Of a DNA stretch of 64,000 nt, positions 47,331 to 60,235 are shown one piece after another. The notes beneath the pieces are model-generated. The model saw nothing but the letters and a program-made list of their open reading frames with translations, was not told where the DNA came from and ran no database searches. Source of the stretch: Ophioderma brevispina (lineage: Eukaryota; Echinodermata; Ophiuroidea; Amphilepidida; Ophiodermatidae); the NCBI GenBank assembly GCA_023653785.1, contig JAMKCH010010132.1:52308-116307 (forward strand), read 5' to 3'. Made by a program: the position numbers and the translations under genes. How positions within the stretch are numbered: the first letter of the stretch is position 1; every line of letters starts with the position of its first letter.

Positions 47331-47690
47331 TAAAGGGGGATGGCCCGATTGAATAAGGTTTTAACTCTTTTGATAGAAGTGCACCTTCATCCCAAAATCC
47401 CTTCTACAAAGTTTCTGTGCTGATTTTTCAATCCGTTGATGTTTTGTTAGACTAGAACATGATTTGTGAGCCCCATAGAGCGCTGTGTGAAATTAGTTTT
47501 GGTCGACCAAAAAATGGAGATACATTTTAGCTCTTTCGATCATAACATCCAAACCAAACATCCATTAGCCATAAGATTTACAGGGTAAATGATGAAAATA
47601 GTTGTTTTGTTATACCAAAATTTGACCAATTCCAGTAAAATCTGGGGTTCTGGGGACGAGGCCATATAGCGATCGGGTCATGGCCTTTAG
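47331..47690. mobile_element. Possible Kolobok-like MITE
   Basis: Left TTAAAGGGGGATGGCCCGAT and right ATCGGGTCATGGCCTTTAG are imperfect inverted ends about 360 bp apart. TTAA at the left edge and TTAG at the right could be a decayed TTAA target site, as used by Kolobok and piggyBac. No ORF. Confidence 0.5.
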
Positions 47691-48007
47691 TAATTCTCTT
47701 TTTCAAATAAAAAATAACAAAATTAAAAAACCTTTATTTAAAAAAAAAAAGATCTGTTAAAAACAATGTTTTATTTTTACGTGCACTTAGGCATTTACTC
47801 ATTGAACCAAGACTATCAAGTGTCAGTATCTTTCATTTAACACAAGCCCCCAATTGCCATTTTTGCCCAAGGTTTAGAAATGAAAATTTGGATGAGTAAT
47901 TCTTTTTTATTACTTATTATTTTTTTAAATCCACGAATATGGTTTGGTTTATAAACCATGTTCAATATTTGACAAAATGGAAGTGGAGAACGGATGTTTA
48001 TCTTTAG
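47691..48007. other. AT-rich spacer
   Basis: A-run and T-run containing DNA between the MITE and the LINE 3' end; nothing recognised. Confidence 0.5.
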
Positions 48008-48028
48008 AATAATAATAATAATAATAAT
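48008..48028 (-). repeat. (ATT)n 3' tail of the LINE
   Basis: Seven AAT units on the plus strand directly follow the LINE 3' untranslated region; CR1/L2-type elements commonly end in short microsatellites. Confidence 0.85.
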
Positions 48029-50230
48029 ACAAGAACTTTTAAAGCGGCCTAATTGCCAAAGGATTACTAGGACGCAAAGAAGGAAGGAAGAAAACAGGAA
48101 AGCTTAAATGTTGGCAAATAGGTGTGTGTTTGGAAGAAGCTCGCGTTGTAAAGACATGATGGAATTAGCTCTCTTGAGGCAGGGGACAAGGAGTTCCAGA
48201 GACGAGGGCCAATGATGGAAAAAAAAAAAACAAGCCCGGTCTCCAAAAAATCCCTACGCGACCGGGGGACCGCGAGAACAATCACCGGCAGTGAAGTTAT
48301 GGAACGGATGAGGAATATGAGGAATGTCTATGACTCACAGGGAATAGAGGTGGTAGCCTTGGGTGGGGGCAGATTTTAGAACCTTTAGATGTCTGCACAA
48401 GTGTACGAAATTTTATTCTAGCAGAACAGAGAAGCGAGCCAGGTAATTACATGAAGCAAAGGGGAAGTGTGTGTGCGCTTAGGCTTCTTGAAAAATAAGC
48501 CTGGCTACTCTATTCTGCACTTTCTGAAGGCGCGTGGCAAGGTCCTTCTTGGAGACACCATTAGGGATGCGAACCAACAATAGTCCATTCTGGAAAGGAC
48601 CAGGGCCCGAACAGCATTATTACACGCATTAAAGGTCAGAAACATCATGATGCGACTTTTCTTAAATTAACACATTTGCCAGTTAAGGAACGCGAGTAGT
48701 ATGAAGTTAATGTGATCAGTCATGCTCAGGCCACTGTCAAAAATCCACACCAAGATTTTTTAATGGCGGAGGAAACATTGGATTGCAAGGCCGCCGACTG
48801 AAGAGTGAAAGCTGGAATGTGCGGGCTGAGTAATGGAATGGGAATCGGCAAGAAAGAGCTCGGTCTTGGAATTGTTCAACTTAAGTTTAATAATTTTGCA
48901 CAACCAAGACTGACCAACTCTCGATGCACTGAGAGAGCATAAACAAAACAGCAGGGCAGCATCGCCAGGCAGTGTAGGATCAACTGAGTAACTGAACATC
49001 ATCAGCATATAGAGAACGTAATGCCATGTTTGCAAATAATTTGACCAATGCAGCTAGTGTAATAGTAACAGAGGGGGCCAGGACGGATCTGAGGGGGCAC
49101 ACATCAAGAGGAGGACACAGACGAAGCCCCCTTAACCAAAACATTACATGGTCTTGGATCCGATAGGACTGAAACCAATCCAGAAGCAGATTCTCTTAAT
49201 GCCAAATTGTTAGCTAACGATGCAAGGAAATTTGTGTCATCAGTATCAAATGCAGCGGTAAGATCTACATGCCAATAAAAACAGCTTTACCATCATCCAT
49301 ACCCCTCAGAACATATCATGGACATCCAAAAGAGCTGTCTCAGTCGAGTGATCGCCCGATAAGAAGATTGGTATGGTTCAGATAAGTTATTTGTACTACA
49401 CATAGTTCAGGTGACCTTTCAGCAACTACTTTCTCAATTAATTTGCCGACAAAGGGCAAATTAGAGACTCGGCTATAATTTGAGAGCTGCCTGCTTGTCC
49501 AGTGACGGATTTTTTGATAATAGGGGTTATAAACGGCCTGTCCGCAGTCACTAGGAAAGCAACAGATTTCAAGGCAGCATGTACATCCTGGTAAGGAAAG
49601 GTTGATAATAGGCAGATGTTCCTTAACTAAACCATGTGGGTAGTGGACCTCTCAAATACAAGACTTTGTAGGACACTTACTAATGAGATCAAACAGCTAA
49701 TCCTGGGAATTTTTGTCAAAGGTGATTTAACCGGTAATAAAGAACCATCATCGTTTACCATGCATGGTTGACCGCACCAAGGCGCATCAATATTGTGACG
49801 AATAGTTTTAACTTTCTGATCAAGTAGTTACTAAACTGATTAACAAGTACATTAGGTGATCCCAATCTGGCCAAATACACTGATTCTTGTTGAGAATAGT
49901 TTTATCGTTTTGTACAACATGTCCTTACACTACAGTTATCATATGATTCATATAATAAGTCGGTTTTGCCTCAGAGGATGATATCAACATCATTCCCTCT
50001 GAGAAGCAATATAATGTTCACGGTCCACATCTGCACCTGTTGCACGCCAGCGTCTTTCACATCTGCGACGAAAGCATCGAGCATCACGAACAGCAATCAT
50101 TATACCACTCTGGCTTATGACGGGGAGAGCGTGTCCTTGTCAAGACCTAGCATGAACACTCCAATAACCGCAGACAGACTTGATTAAACCCAATCACAAG
50201 ATCATTCACATTGCTATCATCATTGAAAAC
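48008..50230 (-). mobile_element. 5'-truncated CR1/L2-like LINE
   Basis: Reading on the minus strand from 50200 downward, conserved non-LTR retrotransposon motifs occur in order across several frames. First is a linker with WYND..RDAR.RRRCERRWRATG (about 50112-49994). Next is QSSYRA..STETALLDVHDM (about 49379-49325), then a frameshifted GVPQGSVLGPL equivalent (about 49102-49070). The catalytic box YADDV is at 49009-48995, followed by an NNSKTELFLAD segment near 48870. The C-terminal tail RSRRDFLETG..GPRLWNSLSPASREL is at about 48275-48150. The 3' end is a (ATT)n microsatellite at 48008-48028. The endonuclease domain upstream of the linker is not recognised, so this is a 5'-truncated copy. Many one-base shifts make it non-functional as given. 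Confidence 0.85.
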
Positions 50231-52314
50231 TAATAATCTCCCTTTTCACCAGCTCATGCGCAGCAATTTGAGACCAGAATATTGGCTGTTATGCTTTATA
50301 TAATTAACCTTATCTAAAATATTCACTATGTTTTTTGAAGTCAACCTAATTTGGGTCGAGATACGAAACATTAAACCAGCATCCCAGAAAAAAACATGGT
50401 CTTACTATTAGAATAATGTACAGAGCTCACTTTATTATTGTACGTGTGCATTGCATACACGGAATAGATACATTCATAATTCATGTATGTTTGTATTTTT
50501 GAACATTCTTCTGTGGTGGCTGCTTGTTATGTTTTATACATTATTTAGAGGAAGCCTATAGCCTGCGAAATGGGTATGTCAACATATTACGGTTAACAAC
50601 CAGGGAACTCGGTATCATTTCACTACTTCCTTTAAATTTAAACCCCTGAGAAAGGTGGCAAGGCTGGCCTGCCATGCTTTGACATGCTGCTGTTTGCACC
50701 CCTGAATACGAGAGAGAGAGAAAGAGGGAAATGTGCTCTGTACATTTTGATGAGCGAGAATTCTTGTATTCAGTTATTAAAGGTTAATAGGTTACATCCA
50801 CCCCACTTTAAGATTACCATACAACCCCCCCCCATGCACAGTTGTTGTTGCACGACACTTAGGGATCCGCCTTGATTTCAAAGGGGGGGGGCGGATAGTT
50901 TTGAAAAAAACATTTCTTGACTCACAAATATAAATACGCACAGCATGTCTTTTCTGCATTTTCGTCATCTAGAAGGACAGGATAACAAATGTCCCTCAAA
51001 GAGTTTAAAAAAAATATTGATAGATTGAAGGGTAAAAATGAAATATCAATATCAAGACCTGAACTAGTTTAAAATTAATTTAAGTTTAGTCATCTTACTG
51101 ATCAATTGAATATGTATGACCAGTTCTAATACTTGTCAACTAAAATTAAATAAAGTAAGTTTGAAGGCTAGAGTGTGTGGTACAACCCCCCCCCTCTCCT
51201 CCACTACACATTTAATATTGAATTTGGAAGTATTTTCATAGCTGGCGCAATATAGAAAAATATTAATTCAATTTTTCAAGCGTTTCTTGCAAAAAAGCTA
51301 ATAATTTAAACAATGCCGAAGATGCATGCGACAACGCTCTACCCCCAGGGGCACCAACCCCCCCAGCATCCCACACAAGCCAGAGCTGGCAATAATGTAT
51401 CAAAAAACTGGTGAATATTTGACACAAATTTGGCCGCCAGAGGTAGTTGTAACACCAACATGATAAAATTGGGGCAGTCACACATACACTCAGGGGCACT
51501 CTGTGCACATTTTTTTAAGGTGGTACTTGTTTTCACAATTGTGGGCCACCACTTTCCAAGTTATGGTCACTGGCATGCCCACACACTAACCCCCCCACCC
51601 CTAAAAATTTATCAAAAGATCTCACCACCCCCCCCACTCGCAATTTTGGGGATAACTTTTTTCGATGATAACTAGTGAACCAAAACTAAAACAAGTGCTA
51701 GATCACGAAATGTACATTTTAAAAACATTTTAGGTTACAATACCTGTTGTGGACAGAAAATAGAAAAAAATTACAAAGTTCTTCCAGAGTAGATTAAACA
51801 CACATATATTAGGTCAATGGTTAGGATGATAAAAATCTGGACTGTTTTGCGATACGGTGGGGAGGGGGCATGACAAGGCTGTGGAACACAAAATGCTATT
51901 CAAGGTGCAGACAAAACAACCACCATTGCTCATTGAGGAAAAGATTTAAATATAAATTAGAGTGCTATTTTGTGTCAATAAAATTAAGTTCTAAGCGCAA
52001 TTTTAAATATGAACTGTTTTCTGAAACCCATGAAGTCTACCCACCTTATTACAGTAGGCCCCCATTATCTCTGATTAGATCTTACATGATGCAACATGCA
52101 TTTTAAATCTCTGAGGTAAGCAATCATAATAGGACCGGTATTCAACCTGAGATTTTCTTACCGTTTTGATGGTTGATTACATTAGAACCCTCTTAATAAC
52201 CAACAATGACTGTTAATTCCTGGTGGTTAAAGGGAGACAGGGAGATTATCTCACTTATGGAAATACATGTTCCATCTTTTTGAAAGTCTATACTGTACAA
52301 GAGGTCAGCAATTT
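50231..52314. other. Non-coding DNA with homopolymer tracts
   Basis: C and G runs near 50826, 50884, 51186, 51590 and 51629. 51330-51400 includes CCCCCAGGGGCACC. No exon was recognised. Confidence 0.5.
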
Positions 52315-52731
52315 TGTGTCGACTGCAGTAAGGCAGAGACGCATATGGATCACTTTGCCACTGTTGTGTTGATGTCTGTTGTTGTGCAAAAGGGTTACAT
52401 TTGCCTGTAATATCCACATACATTTACTTTGATGGATTTAAACCAAACTTGCAACATAGGTGCAACTGGGATGCCCCATTGTTGTGAGGTCAAAGGTCCA
52501 ACAACAACAAGGTAAACAGATCATGTGAAGTCTAAGTTGTAAGATAGGCTTGAAAATGTAAAATTTGACTCAATTGAAAAGTCAATTGGAACAAAACTTA
52601 GTTTATGAGATTACATGCAAGCCCTCATTTGTTTATTGAGGTCCAAGGTCACATATCCAGGGGCAAAGGTCATATGAGGCCATCATTCACAAACTGAGAG
52701 GCAGGCGACACAAATGGTCCGAGGACCGATG
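52315..52731. mobile_element. Family A repeat copy 3 (short)
   Basis: It starts TGTGTCGACTGCAGTAAGGCAG and ends AGGCAGGCGACAC (about 52700-52712) followed by GGTCCGAGGACCGATGTA. Its internal units are degenerate and fewer than in copy 1, but retain GATGGATTTAAACCAAACTTG and GAGGTCAAAGGTC. Confidence 0.75.
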
Positions 52732-55082
52732 TATTTTTAAATACTTCATTCTAACTAAGTAATCGTACTAACTGTATGCAAAGAAGCTTACTACCGTCCT
52801 TCATGGCGCTCAAAAGTGTTTTGCATGAGTGAGCAAGCCAGCTTAAATAATGTTACAACCCTACTCTGCCACAAAAATGCACAGTTACAAAAATATAGCC
52901 GATAGGGGTAGGGGAGTCGGAAAGAAGCCCCTGTAGAGACGCATTGCAAACAGAGTCTCATCTTGTTGAGCTATTTGGGGTGCGTTTCTTATGGAAGGGT
53001 GTAAACAAAGGGCGAGTGATGACGAGCTTTAGGTTGACATTTTAACAGTTAATTTTTTACATTCATCGACTGCATTGACATTTTCGTATTTTGATATCTA
53101 TGCTTGCACTCCCCACATTGGCCGTGTACCAGATGAATGTATTTGCATTGTGTCACTGAACATGGAAAGTGCAAACATTAAATATGCACTTCATGATACC
53201 TATACCCTGTTCGTGGTGCCGAACATGAACCCATTCTTTTGTCCCACTTATATTTGCCTACACAGGATGTCAAAATTACACCTATAGACACTACAGTGCA
53301 TTTAATATAGGGTTGCATTTATAGGACACCGTGCGGATTCCCTGCCGGTTATATTCAATGTTCCTTTATCAAAGTAGGTCATGCTTTTCATCCTTATAGT
53401 GAAGACACTTTAGCACCTTTAATTTTTGTATTGGAGTCATTCCATGCAATTTCAACAGGCCGTGTTCCCATGGGTCACAGATTTTGCTCAAACTTGGTAG
53501 ATAGGTTACCTAATTGTAGTTTAGAAGAGGTCATCAAAATAAAATTTCAAAAGTACACTTGCATTGTGGAGTTACAGAAGTTCAAAGTATTGGGTCTTTG
53601 TAGAAAATGGCCAATAAGTGAACAAGAATGTGATAAGGGCAGCTTTGAGGCTCATATTTAAAAAATAACAGATTTACACCGTCTTTTGCTGGGTGCATTT
53701 ACCTTTTGATATAGAAAGGGGTTATGGTGGAAAATTAAATCATACCCATTTATCCGGATGTAAATTACGGGGGGGGTCAAAAAATGGGCCCCTCAAGTTG
53801 TGGTGCAACCATTTTTGCGATTTTCAAAGGCATGTGCTGTCATAAATTCCATCCCAATTTTCATGAATGCTGTTTAAAGGCAGTGTTTGGACTACATATA
53901 CATTATCAATGTAAAAAAAATCAAAATTTCAAAAACCCCCCCTTGATGGGACAGAACCCCCAATACGGGTCCAGCCGGGAAACGGCCAAAAAATGGCCTC
54001 CAATCAAGCGGGCAAAATTCAGTTGGGGCGAGGTTGGTGATACAATTTATATCTTTTGCATATGAAAAAAGAGATGACCTTAAAGATTCTTAAGAAGAAG
54101 AGAAAAAAAAATCATTGATTTGATGTTACTTGGAAATTCATACAATCAAAATGCGCATATTACGACATGGCCTAAGATTGGCATTCCTGTTTTTATGATT
54201 GCCCCATTCTTCAGCCACATCATATGGATACAATGTTGCTTAATTTGATGTTGTTCCAAGTATGACTGCTCTGTGAATCATATATGGATGGAGCAAAAAT
54301 TGAAGGCAATCTTTTCAGATTTTTAGGGGGGGGGGGTCAAAATGGGCTACAGTTGGTAGGATCAGTGTCTTTCCATTGCCAATTCCAAGGCATAAAAGGC
54401 CAGCATGCCATGTTGATTTCTTACAAAGCATTGTGTTGGTACCGATCATCCACCGGGGCGGGGGGCACTCAACTTTTTTTTTTTTCAGGAGGGATGTGCG
54501 GCCCCCGGGTTCGAACTTGGACTTTGTCTCTGAAAGTAGGGCTTGGAAACTTACATTTTGAGAAATTTGCAGGCATGGGAGCTAAAAGAATTGGCCAACA
54601 ATTTTAGCTCTTCTGGGCCCAAAACTTTCCCAAAAAAGGGACCTTACCTTAGACCCGAATATGCCTTTAAAGGGGGGGGGGTCTTGTTGAAACTGCTAGA
54701 AGAGATGCAAAAATTGGGTCTTAGGGCCACACATAAACCAGGATATGCAACATGAAAAAAAAAAAGAGGTCACAAACCAAAATTAAATTTCATTTTGTTG
54801 CAAGTTATGGCGTGTTTGCATTTTAATGTGCAACAAGAGGATACAAAAGCTACATTCTTTGTAATAAAATCTTTTTTTTTCATTTTGTACTCTCGCGTCT
54901 ATTAGGTTTGGGCGCATGAGGCTATGCAATTAAATGCTAATTTGAATATTTATGGTCTAAAATTTGGGGTATTTTCACCCAAAAAAAAAAACTTGTTGAA
55001 CAAACTATCTGAGATCCATAGTCAGATTTGAGAAACTGATGGAGGGGTGGGTAATCATGTACTCTTGCGCCGATTAGGTTTA
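52732..55082. other. Non-coding DNA with repeated G-run/TCAAAATGGGC blocks
   Basis: A G run followed by GTCAAAA..ATGGGC occurs near 53770 and 54329, and another G run near 54672, suggesting a degraded repeat of several hundred bases. The frame 54284-54607 (107 codons) runs through these G tracts and is not convincing as a gene. Confidence 0.4.
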
Positions 55083-55465
55083 AGGTGGGTTCCGGGGTTT
55101 AAAGGGGGGTGCAGTTTAAGGGGGCGGGTCCGGGGTTTAAAGGGGCGGTGTTGGCTTTAAGGGGGGTTTTTTTCGGGTTTAAGGGGGGGTGTCCAGCCTT
55201 TAAGGGGGTTGGTGGGTTTAAGGGGGATTGTTGGGGTTTAAGGGGGTTGTCCGGGGGTAAAGGGGGTGTCCGGGTTTTAAGGGGGGTGTCTGGGGTTAAG
55301 GGGGTGTCTGGAAGTAAGGGGGATTTGGGGGTTTAAGGGTGGGTGTCGGGTTTAAGGGGGGGGGGATTTGTGTGTTTGTTTTTGGTTTGGGGGTTGTTGT
55401 GGTTTAAGGTGGCTTGTCCGGGTTTAAAGGGCCTTGTCCGGACGTTTGTTTAAGGGGGGGTTAAA
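55083..55465 (+). repeat. G-rich minisatellite, unit like GGGTTTAAGGGGGTGTCCG
   Basis: About twenty degenerate units of 17-22 bp, each with a TTTAAGGGGG core. G is concentrated on the plus strand with many runs of four or more, so G-quadruplex formation is possible. It abuts a family B-type end (55464-55520). A 75-codon Gly-rich frame (55109-55336) is a product of the repeat. Confidence 0.85.
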
Positions 55466-55520
55466 CCGCTCCCGCCAGGGGGGCTTTTAGCGCGTTCGAG
55501 AACCGCGAAGTTGTATTTTT
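55464..55520. mobile_element. Family B-type 3' end fragment
   Basis: CCCGCCAGGGGGGCTTTTAG and then GTTCGAGAACCGCGAAGTTG parallels the end of family B copy 2 (TGGCGGGGGACC then GTTCGAGAACCGCCTTGT). It suggests the G-rich array is the interior of a B-related element. Confidence 0.5.
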
Positions 55521-57562
55521 TAAGTTGGGGATAAGGGCATGGATCATAAAATTACTATTGCCCCTTAAATGTGGGGTGAAATTGTAAATCCACAGCTTTA
55601 CAATTTGTAAGTTTGTATTCAGGCCATATCCAAAATATAGCACAACCAATTTGAATTTTGTGAAATTGCTTTAGTTTGGCAAAATTAGCTTCAGAGGTCA
55701 ACAAAGCCCATTCAGGTTTGTGTCTAGCCTATGTTATGGGAGGGAAAAGGGAAGAATAAGAGAGAAAGGCTGACGAAGGTATACGTTCTTGCAGATTTGA
55801 ACTGGAACCACACCGAGTGCAAGAATAGTTAGTCACTGGCCCAGTTAGCAATTTGTGAATGTGTGTTTGTTTTGATAAGGCAAGAAGGGACAAAAACAAG
55901 TTTTGTCTAAGATGATGTGCACATTTTGTTTAAAATTTGGTCTTTTTAGCACATTATTTTTGTTAGGTGTTTACTCGGAAAAAAAAAGGAAAATTTGGCC
56001 ACAAAAAAATAAAAAGGGGTCAAAAATGGACTAAAAAATGTAGAGTTGTGTGCATCCCCCCAAAAAGCACATTTTGCCTTTATTTTTTCACATTTCTGCT
56101 GAGACAACCCTTTTTTTTGGCCTATGCATCATCCACATGGGACTTACATTAATGTTTTTGTAGGGTTTTGGGAGGGTGGTGGCACTCGGAGAGTTTCAGT
56201 TTTCAGTCTTCATGTTGAATAAAAATTTTGAATTGGCTGCGCCATTAGTAATCCTGTTTCTGATTTGATTTAGTATGCAGAGCACAAGTGCATTTTCTGT
56301 TTTCTGCCCTGCAAAGAATTTCTTTAAATGTCAGCATTTATAACCTTTATTTTCAACCCAAGTAGATTCTGTGTAGGTTATAACACCTGTAGTCAGTGGC
56401 ATTGAGAAGCCATTTGAAAAGTCACTAACCTAAGACTGGGCTTGTTTGGACTTATAGAATGCATTCGTCATGCTGATTCTTAATATGGTCAAGAATGCAT
56501 AATTTTAACATTTTTTTGGGAAAAAATAAAACATTTTGAATTTGGACTTATATAAAATTAAGAAAATTACAATTTACATAGCTGAACATGAATAGTATCA
56601 TAACTGTAGTGTTGAGTTTGTGACCTTTTAGGGAAGATAATGATATTTAGTTTTGGGGAGATAAATTTGTTGAATAAGGCAAATTGACATGTTTGCGTGG
56701 GTTCTGCATGAAAGATACGATAACGAGTACGCATAAAAGTGTGGCATATGGGACTATTTGATAACATTACGTGTAATGCTAGTAAAGAGTGATCACAGTT
56801 GGGGATTAATCTAGAAGTTAAGTGCAGGAATAATTGGGGATTTCTAAAATGCTATTAAAAAAATTTAAAGCAACATAAGATATAAAAACATGTTAACGTT
56901 CCTCTTATCATCCTGAAAGTCTTTTTTTTTTTTAGATTAATTTTGTCATCATAGAATTGAGTGAGTCATCTGCTCTAAAAACTGATCTCTCATTCAGAGA
57001 TAACAAATCTGAATTTACAAATTCCATCCTAGTTTCTAAAAAAAAAAAACATTTGGTCAATTACATATTTCTGTACAGCATGAAACTAAAATTCTTGCAA
57101 ACTAGCATCAGATGATAAATAATTCTGTAACAGGGCAAAAGATTATAAAATTAAAAAAAAAAATAAATCCACCCATATTTCACTCATTAACATTTTAATT
57201 CTATCAATATTTTAGCAGTGAAAGAACCAGTGCAAATGTAACATTCCTCTGTTCAGTAACAATTATGCTGCTAGTGGCTTTCATGAGTTTTTAATGTGAC
57301 AAATGCTCTGTTGAATGCGTAAACATACTTTCATGTTTTCACCACACTTTTATTCAGCAAGCTAAACTGCACATGTACTGTGGGTTCATTTGAAGTTAAC
57401 AGCGCATATAGTGAAAGAACAGGGTCAAATGTTGGATTAAAATCATAATATTTTTAAAGGGGCATTTCTTGATCCATAGCTTTATTCCAGCTTGCTTTTT
57501 TAAAAAATTGATATTTTTATATAATCTTAAATGCTGGCCTTGGTATTACATTATGTGTCTAT

Positions 57563-57740
57563 CAGAGATGTCAGTTTTCAGGAAATTTCTTGATTTCAGA
57601 TTTGTTTTTTTACCTCCAGATTTCCACATTTTATTTTCAACTGATCTGGGTCCTTTTTTACCTAATTTATGCGCTTTTACTGGATTTTTTTTACACAACT
57701 TTCAGAATTTTGTAGTTATACTTTGTGGTAGCTGTCTAAT
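57563..57740. mobile_element. Possible family D MITE, copy 3
   Basis: CAGAGATGTCAGTTTTCAGG start, T-rich interior with TTTTACCTAATTTATGCG and GGATTTTTTTTACACAAC parallels copy 1, but the right terminus is not recognisable. Confidence 0.35.
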
Positions 57741-60210
57741 GCAACATTCATGAAATTGCAAGATTCTGCAGTAATTTATCCTCTATGGTACATCAAAATA
57801 GTGAATATACATTTTCTGTCTTGATATAACCAGACAAACAATTTGAATAAAGTTTTAAAAAAAGCTAGCAAAATCAGAATTGTGAAAATTTAGCCCCAGG
57901 ATGACATTTAACAGTGACAAATGTACCTATATCACTAAAGCTGTCTTAGATACAACAAACTTTACATTTTTAAAAATCCTTATGACTATACTTTGTCTCG
58001 TCTGACGCGTGTACACCCAGTGCCACCTTTCAGTTGCAGTGCGCTTGTGCTTTACCTATGCGCGCGCTGAAAGTCAATTCAATGTATACGCCCGCGTCGC
58101 TACTTCTTACTTCGAGCTGGACAGAATATAGTTTAATAAGTTCATTTTATTTTAACATCTTTCCTTGTCTATATTTTTCTATACTTCATATTCTGTGACC
58201 ATTTCTCCCATTATAATGACACTGAAATTGCTTCTGGTTTTATTCAGGATTATAGTTGTGATGAAACTGATTGAAAAATAGGTAACAAGTTATAAAACAT
58301 TGACCCCAACTATCATCAGTTCCATTTCACACTATCAATTCATAGACTCACACATCAATAATACCATGGTCAAATTGATCTCCCGCAGAGAAATTTGTGC
58401 CCAAATAGTACCATGGCTCAACCCTAAAACCAGGCAGCTTGTTCTCTGCGGGCATTAATAAGCATCGAGTTACCCGGCACGGCAACATGAGGACATGACA
58501 GTGCCCTTGTTATTATAATCTTGATTAAATTTACAGTGTAGTCATTGATATTAGATACCAATTAAAGTAAAACTATACAGAAATTGGACAGCAATTAAGA
58601 ATGTATCAATTTTAGATAGGGAGAGACAAAATGAAGTAAAATAGAGCATTATGGATATTAAAATTTGCTTTTGAGGTATTGATGGAACACTAATTATTGA
58701 TTCCAAATTTTAACCTGTTAGGATAAATAATCCAATTAGGCCCAAAACCAAAAAAGTTAGCCTCAGCTTTCATGCACCTCAAACCCAAGCACTATGCATT
58801 TTTTGTTTTTTTACAAAATATTATATAGAAACGTTGGTCTAAGATGATGTGAAAGGTGATGTGGGTTAAAAAAGAGAGAATTGAAAGCGATGAAATTTTG
58901 AAAAAGCTGGTCTTAAGTGAGAGAAATCCAACAAATTTTAAAGATTTCCCTAATCATGGAATTGTGTGCTACAAAAGTCGTGTGCGTATTACATATAGTT
59001 TAAGGAAAGCGAAGACCTCAGGAAATTTTTAATGGCATCATGGAAAATTGAAATTCTCATATAACATGGGCATGATTTTTCATCGATTTAAACTGCCAGA
59101 TGTGATGCACGTGACTCATGGACAATAGCCAAGGTTGTTTGCTATTGGATTTGGGCAAGCCTCTTCGTAAATGACCCTTGATGACATTTAAAAAAGATCA
59201 AGCTCTGCATCATTCCATTAACGAGATAATGCAAAAGCCAATTGACAGGTTAAGAACCCACCCACACCAAACACCAATGCCACCCCTTTGCAAACCTAAT
59301 GTCATGTTCCTTTGCAAAAATCAAACTTGAAGAAAGAGTAAATCATTGTGCCCAATATATAGACAGTTAGCTATGTAAAATTCGTAATCAAGACCTTCTT
59401 CAAAATGATAGTAGTATTATGTTTCCTTTTCAAATTTTGTGTCTCTTTCCCATTCTTCCCAACATAATTTCGTAAGTGAACAGAACAGTTGCAAATTCTG
59501 ATGGAATTCTCTCTACCTTTTCTTCTGTTATAAAAATCTATTTTTGTCAATTTTCTTTGCAGGGGAGAAAATAGTAATAATGGAAGCTGTTGCTTCAAAT
59601 TCACAAGTCTTAAAAAGTAATATTTGTTTGTTTTTTTTCTCTTCCATTCTGCTGAGGGATTTTTTTAATGGAATACAGAAAGAAGATAAGGCCGCCCAGA
59701 GTCAAAGTGGATTGGATCAATCAAAACCGTTTACTGGAGGTGATTGATATTCCGTAACATGGAATTGAGAGAATCAGGAGAATTGATGAGAGAATGACAA
59801 TATATGGAGCAACAAGGGCTATCTGCAGGTTTTTCAAGGGATAATTTTAGGATAATTGGCACAAGGTATCCCTTAAACACTTTATCAAGTTGAAATATCC
59901 CAATATTTCCTCAACTCATAGCAAACCTGAAAATTGTGAAATGCAGATTTTAAGCAATTCTTTTGGCCAACATTAAACATGGCCTAGCTTTGTTAAACTA
60001 TGTCATTTGAGTTAACATCGATTATAATCCGCATTCCAATTTGAACCAATTATATCACTCTTAATTAGTGGGATTATACACGGACAATTCCAGCAGTAGG
60101 AAATATTGGTTGATGATTAGTACAGACATTGAACAACATTTGTATCCATAGCTGCTCTTTCCTACTTAACGAAAAAAAAGTTCAGATTTTTAACCATCAA
60201 TTCAATAATA

Positions 60211-60235
60211 ACCATCAATTCATTGAATTGATGGT
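60211..60235. repeat. Perfect 12-bp palindrome with one-base centre
   Basis: ACCATCAATTCA (60211-60222), T, and TGAATTGATGGT (60224-60235). The left arm is also present as a direct repeat just upstream (60193-60204). Confidence 0.95.
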
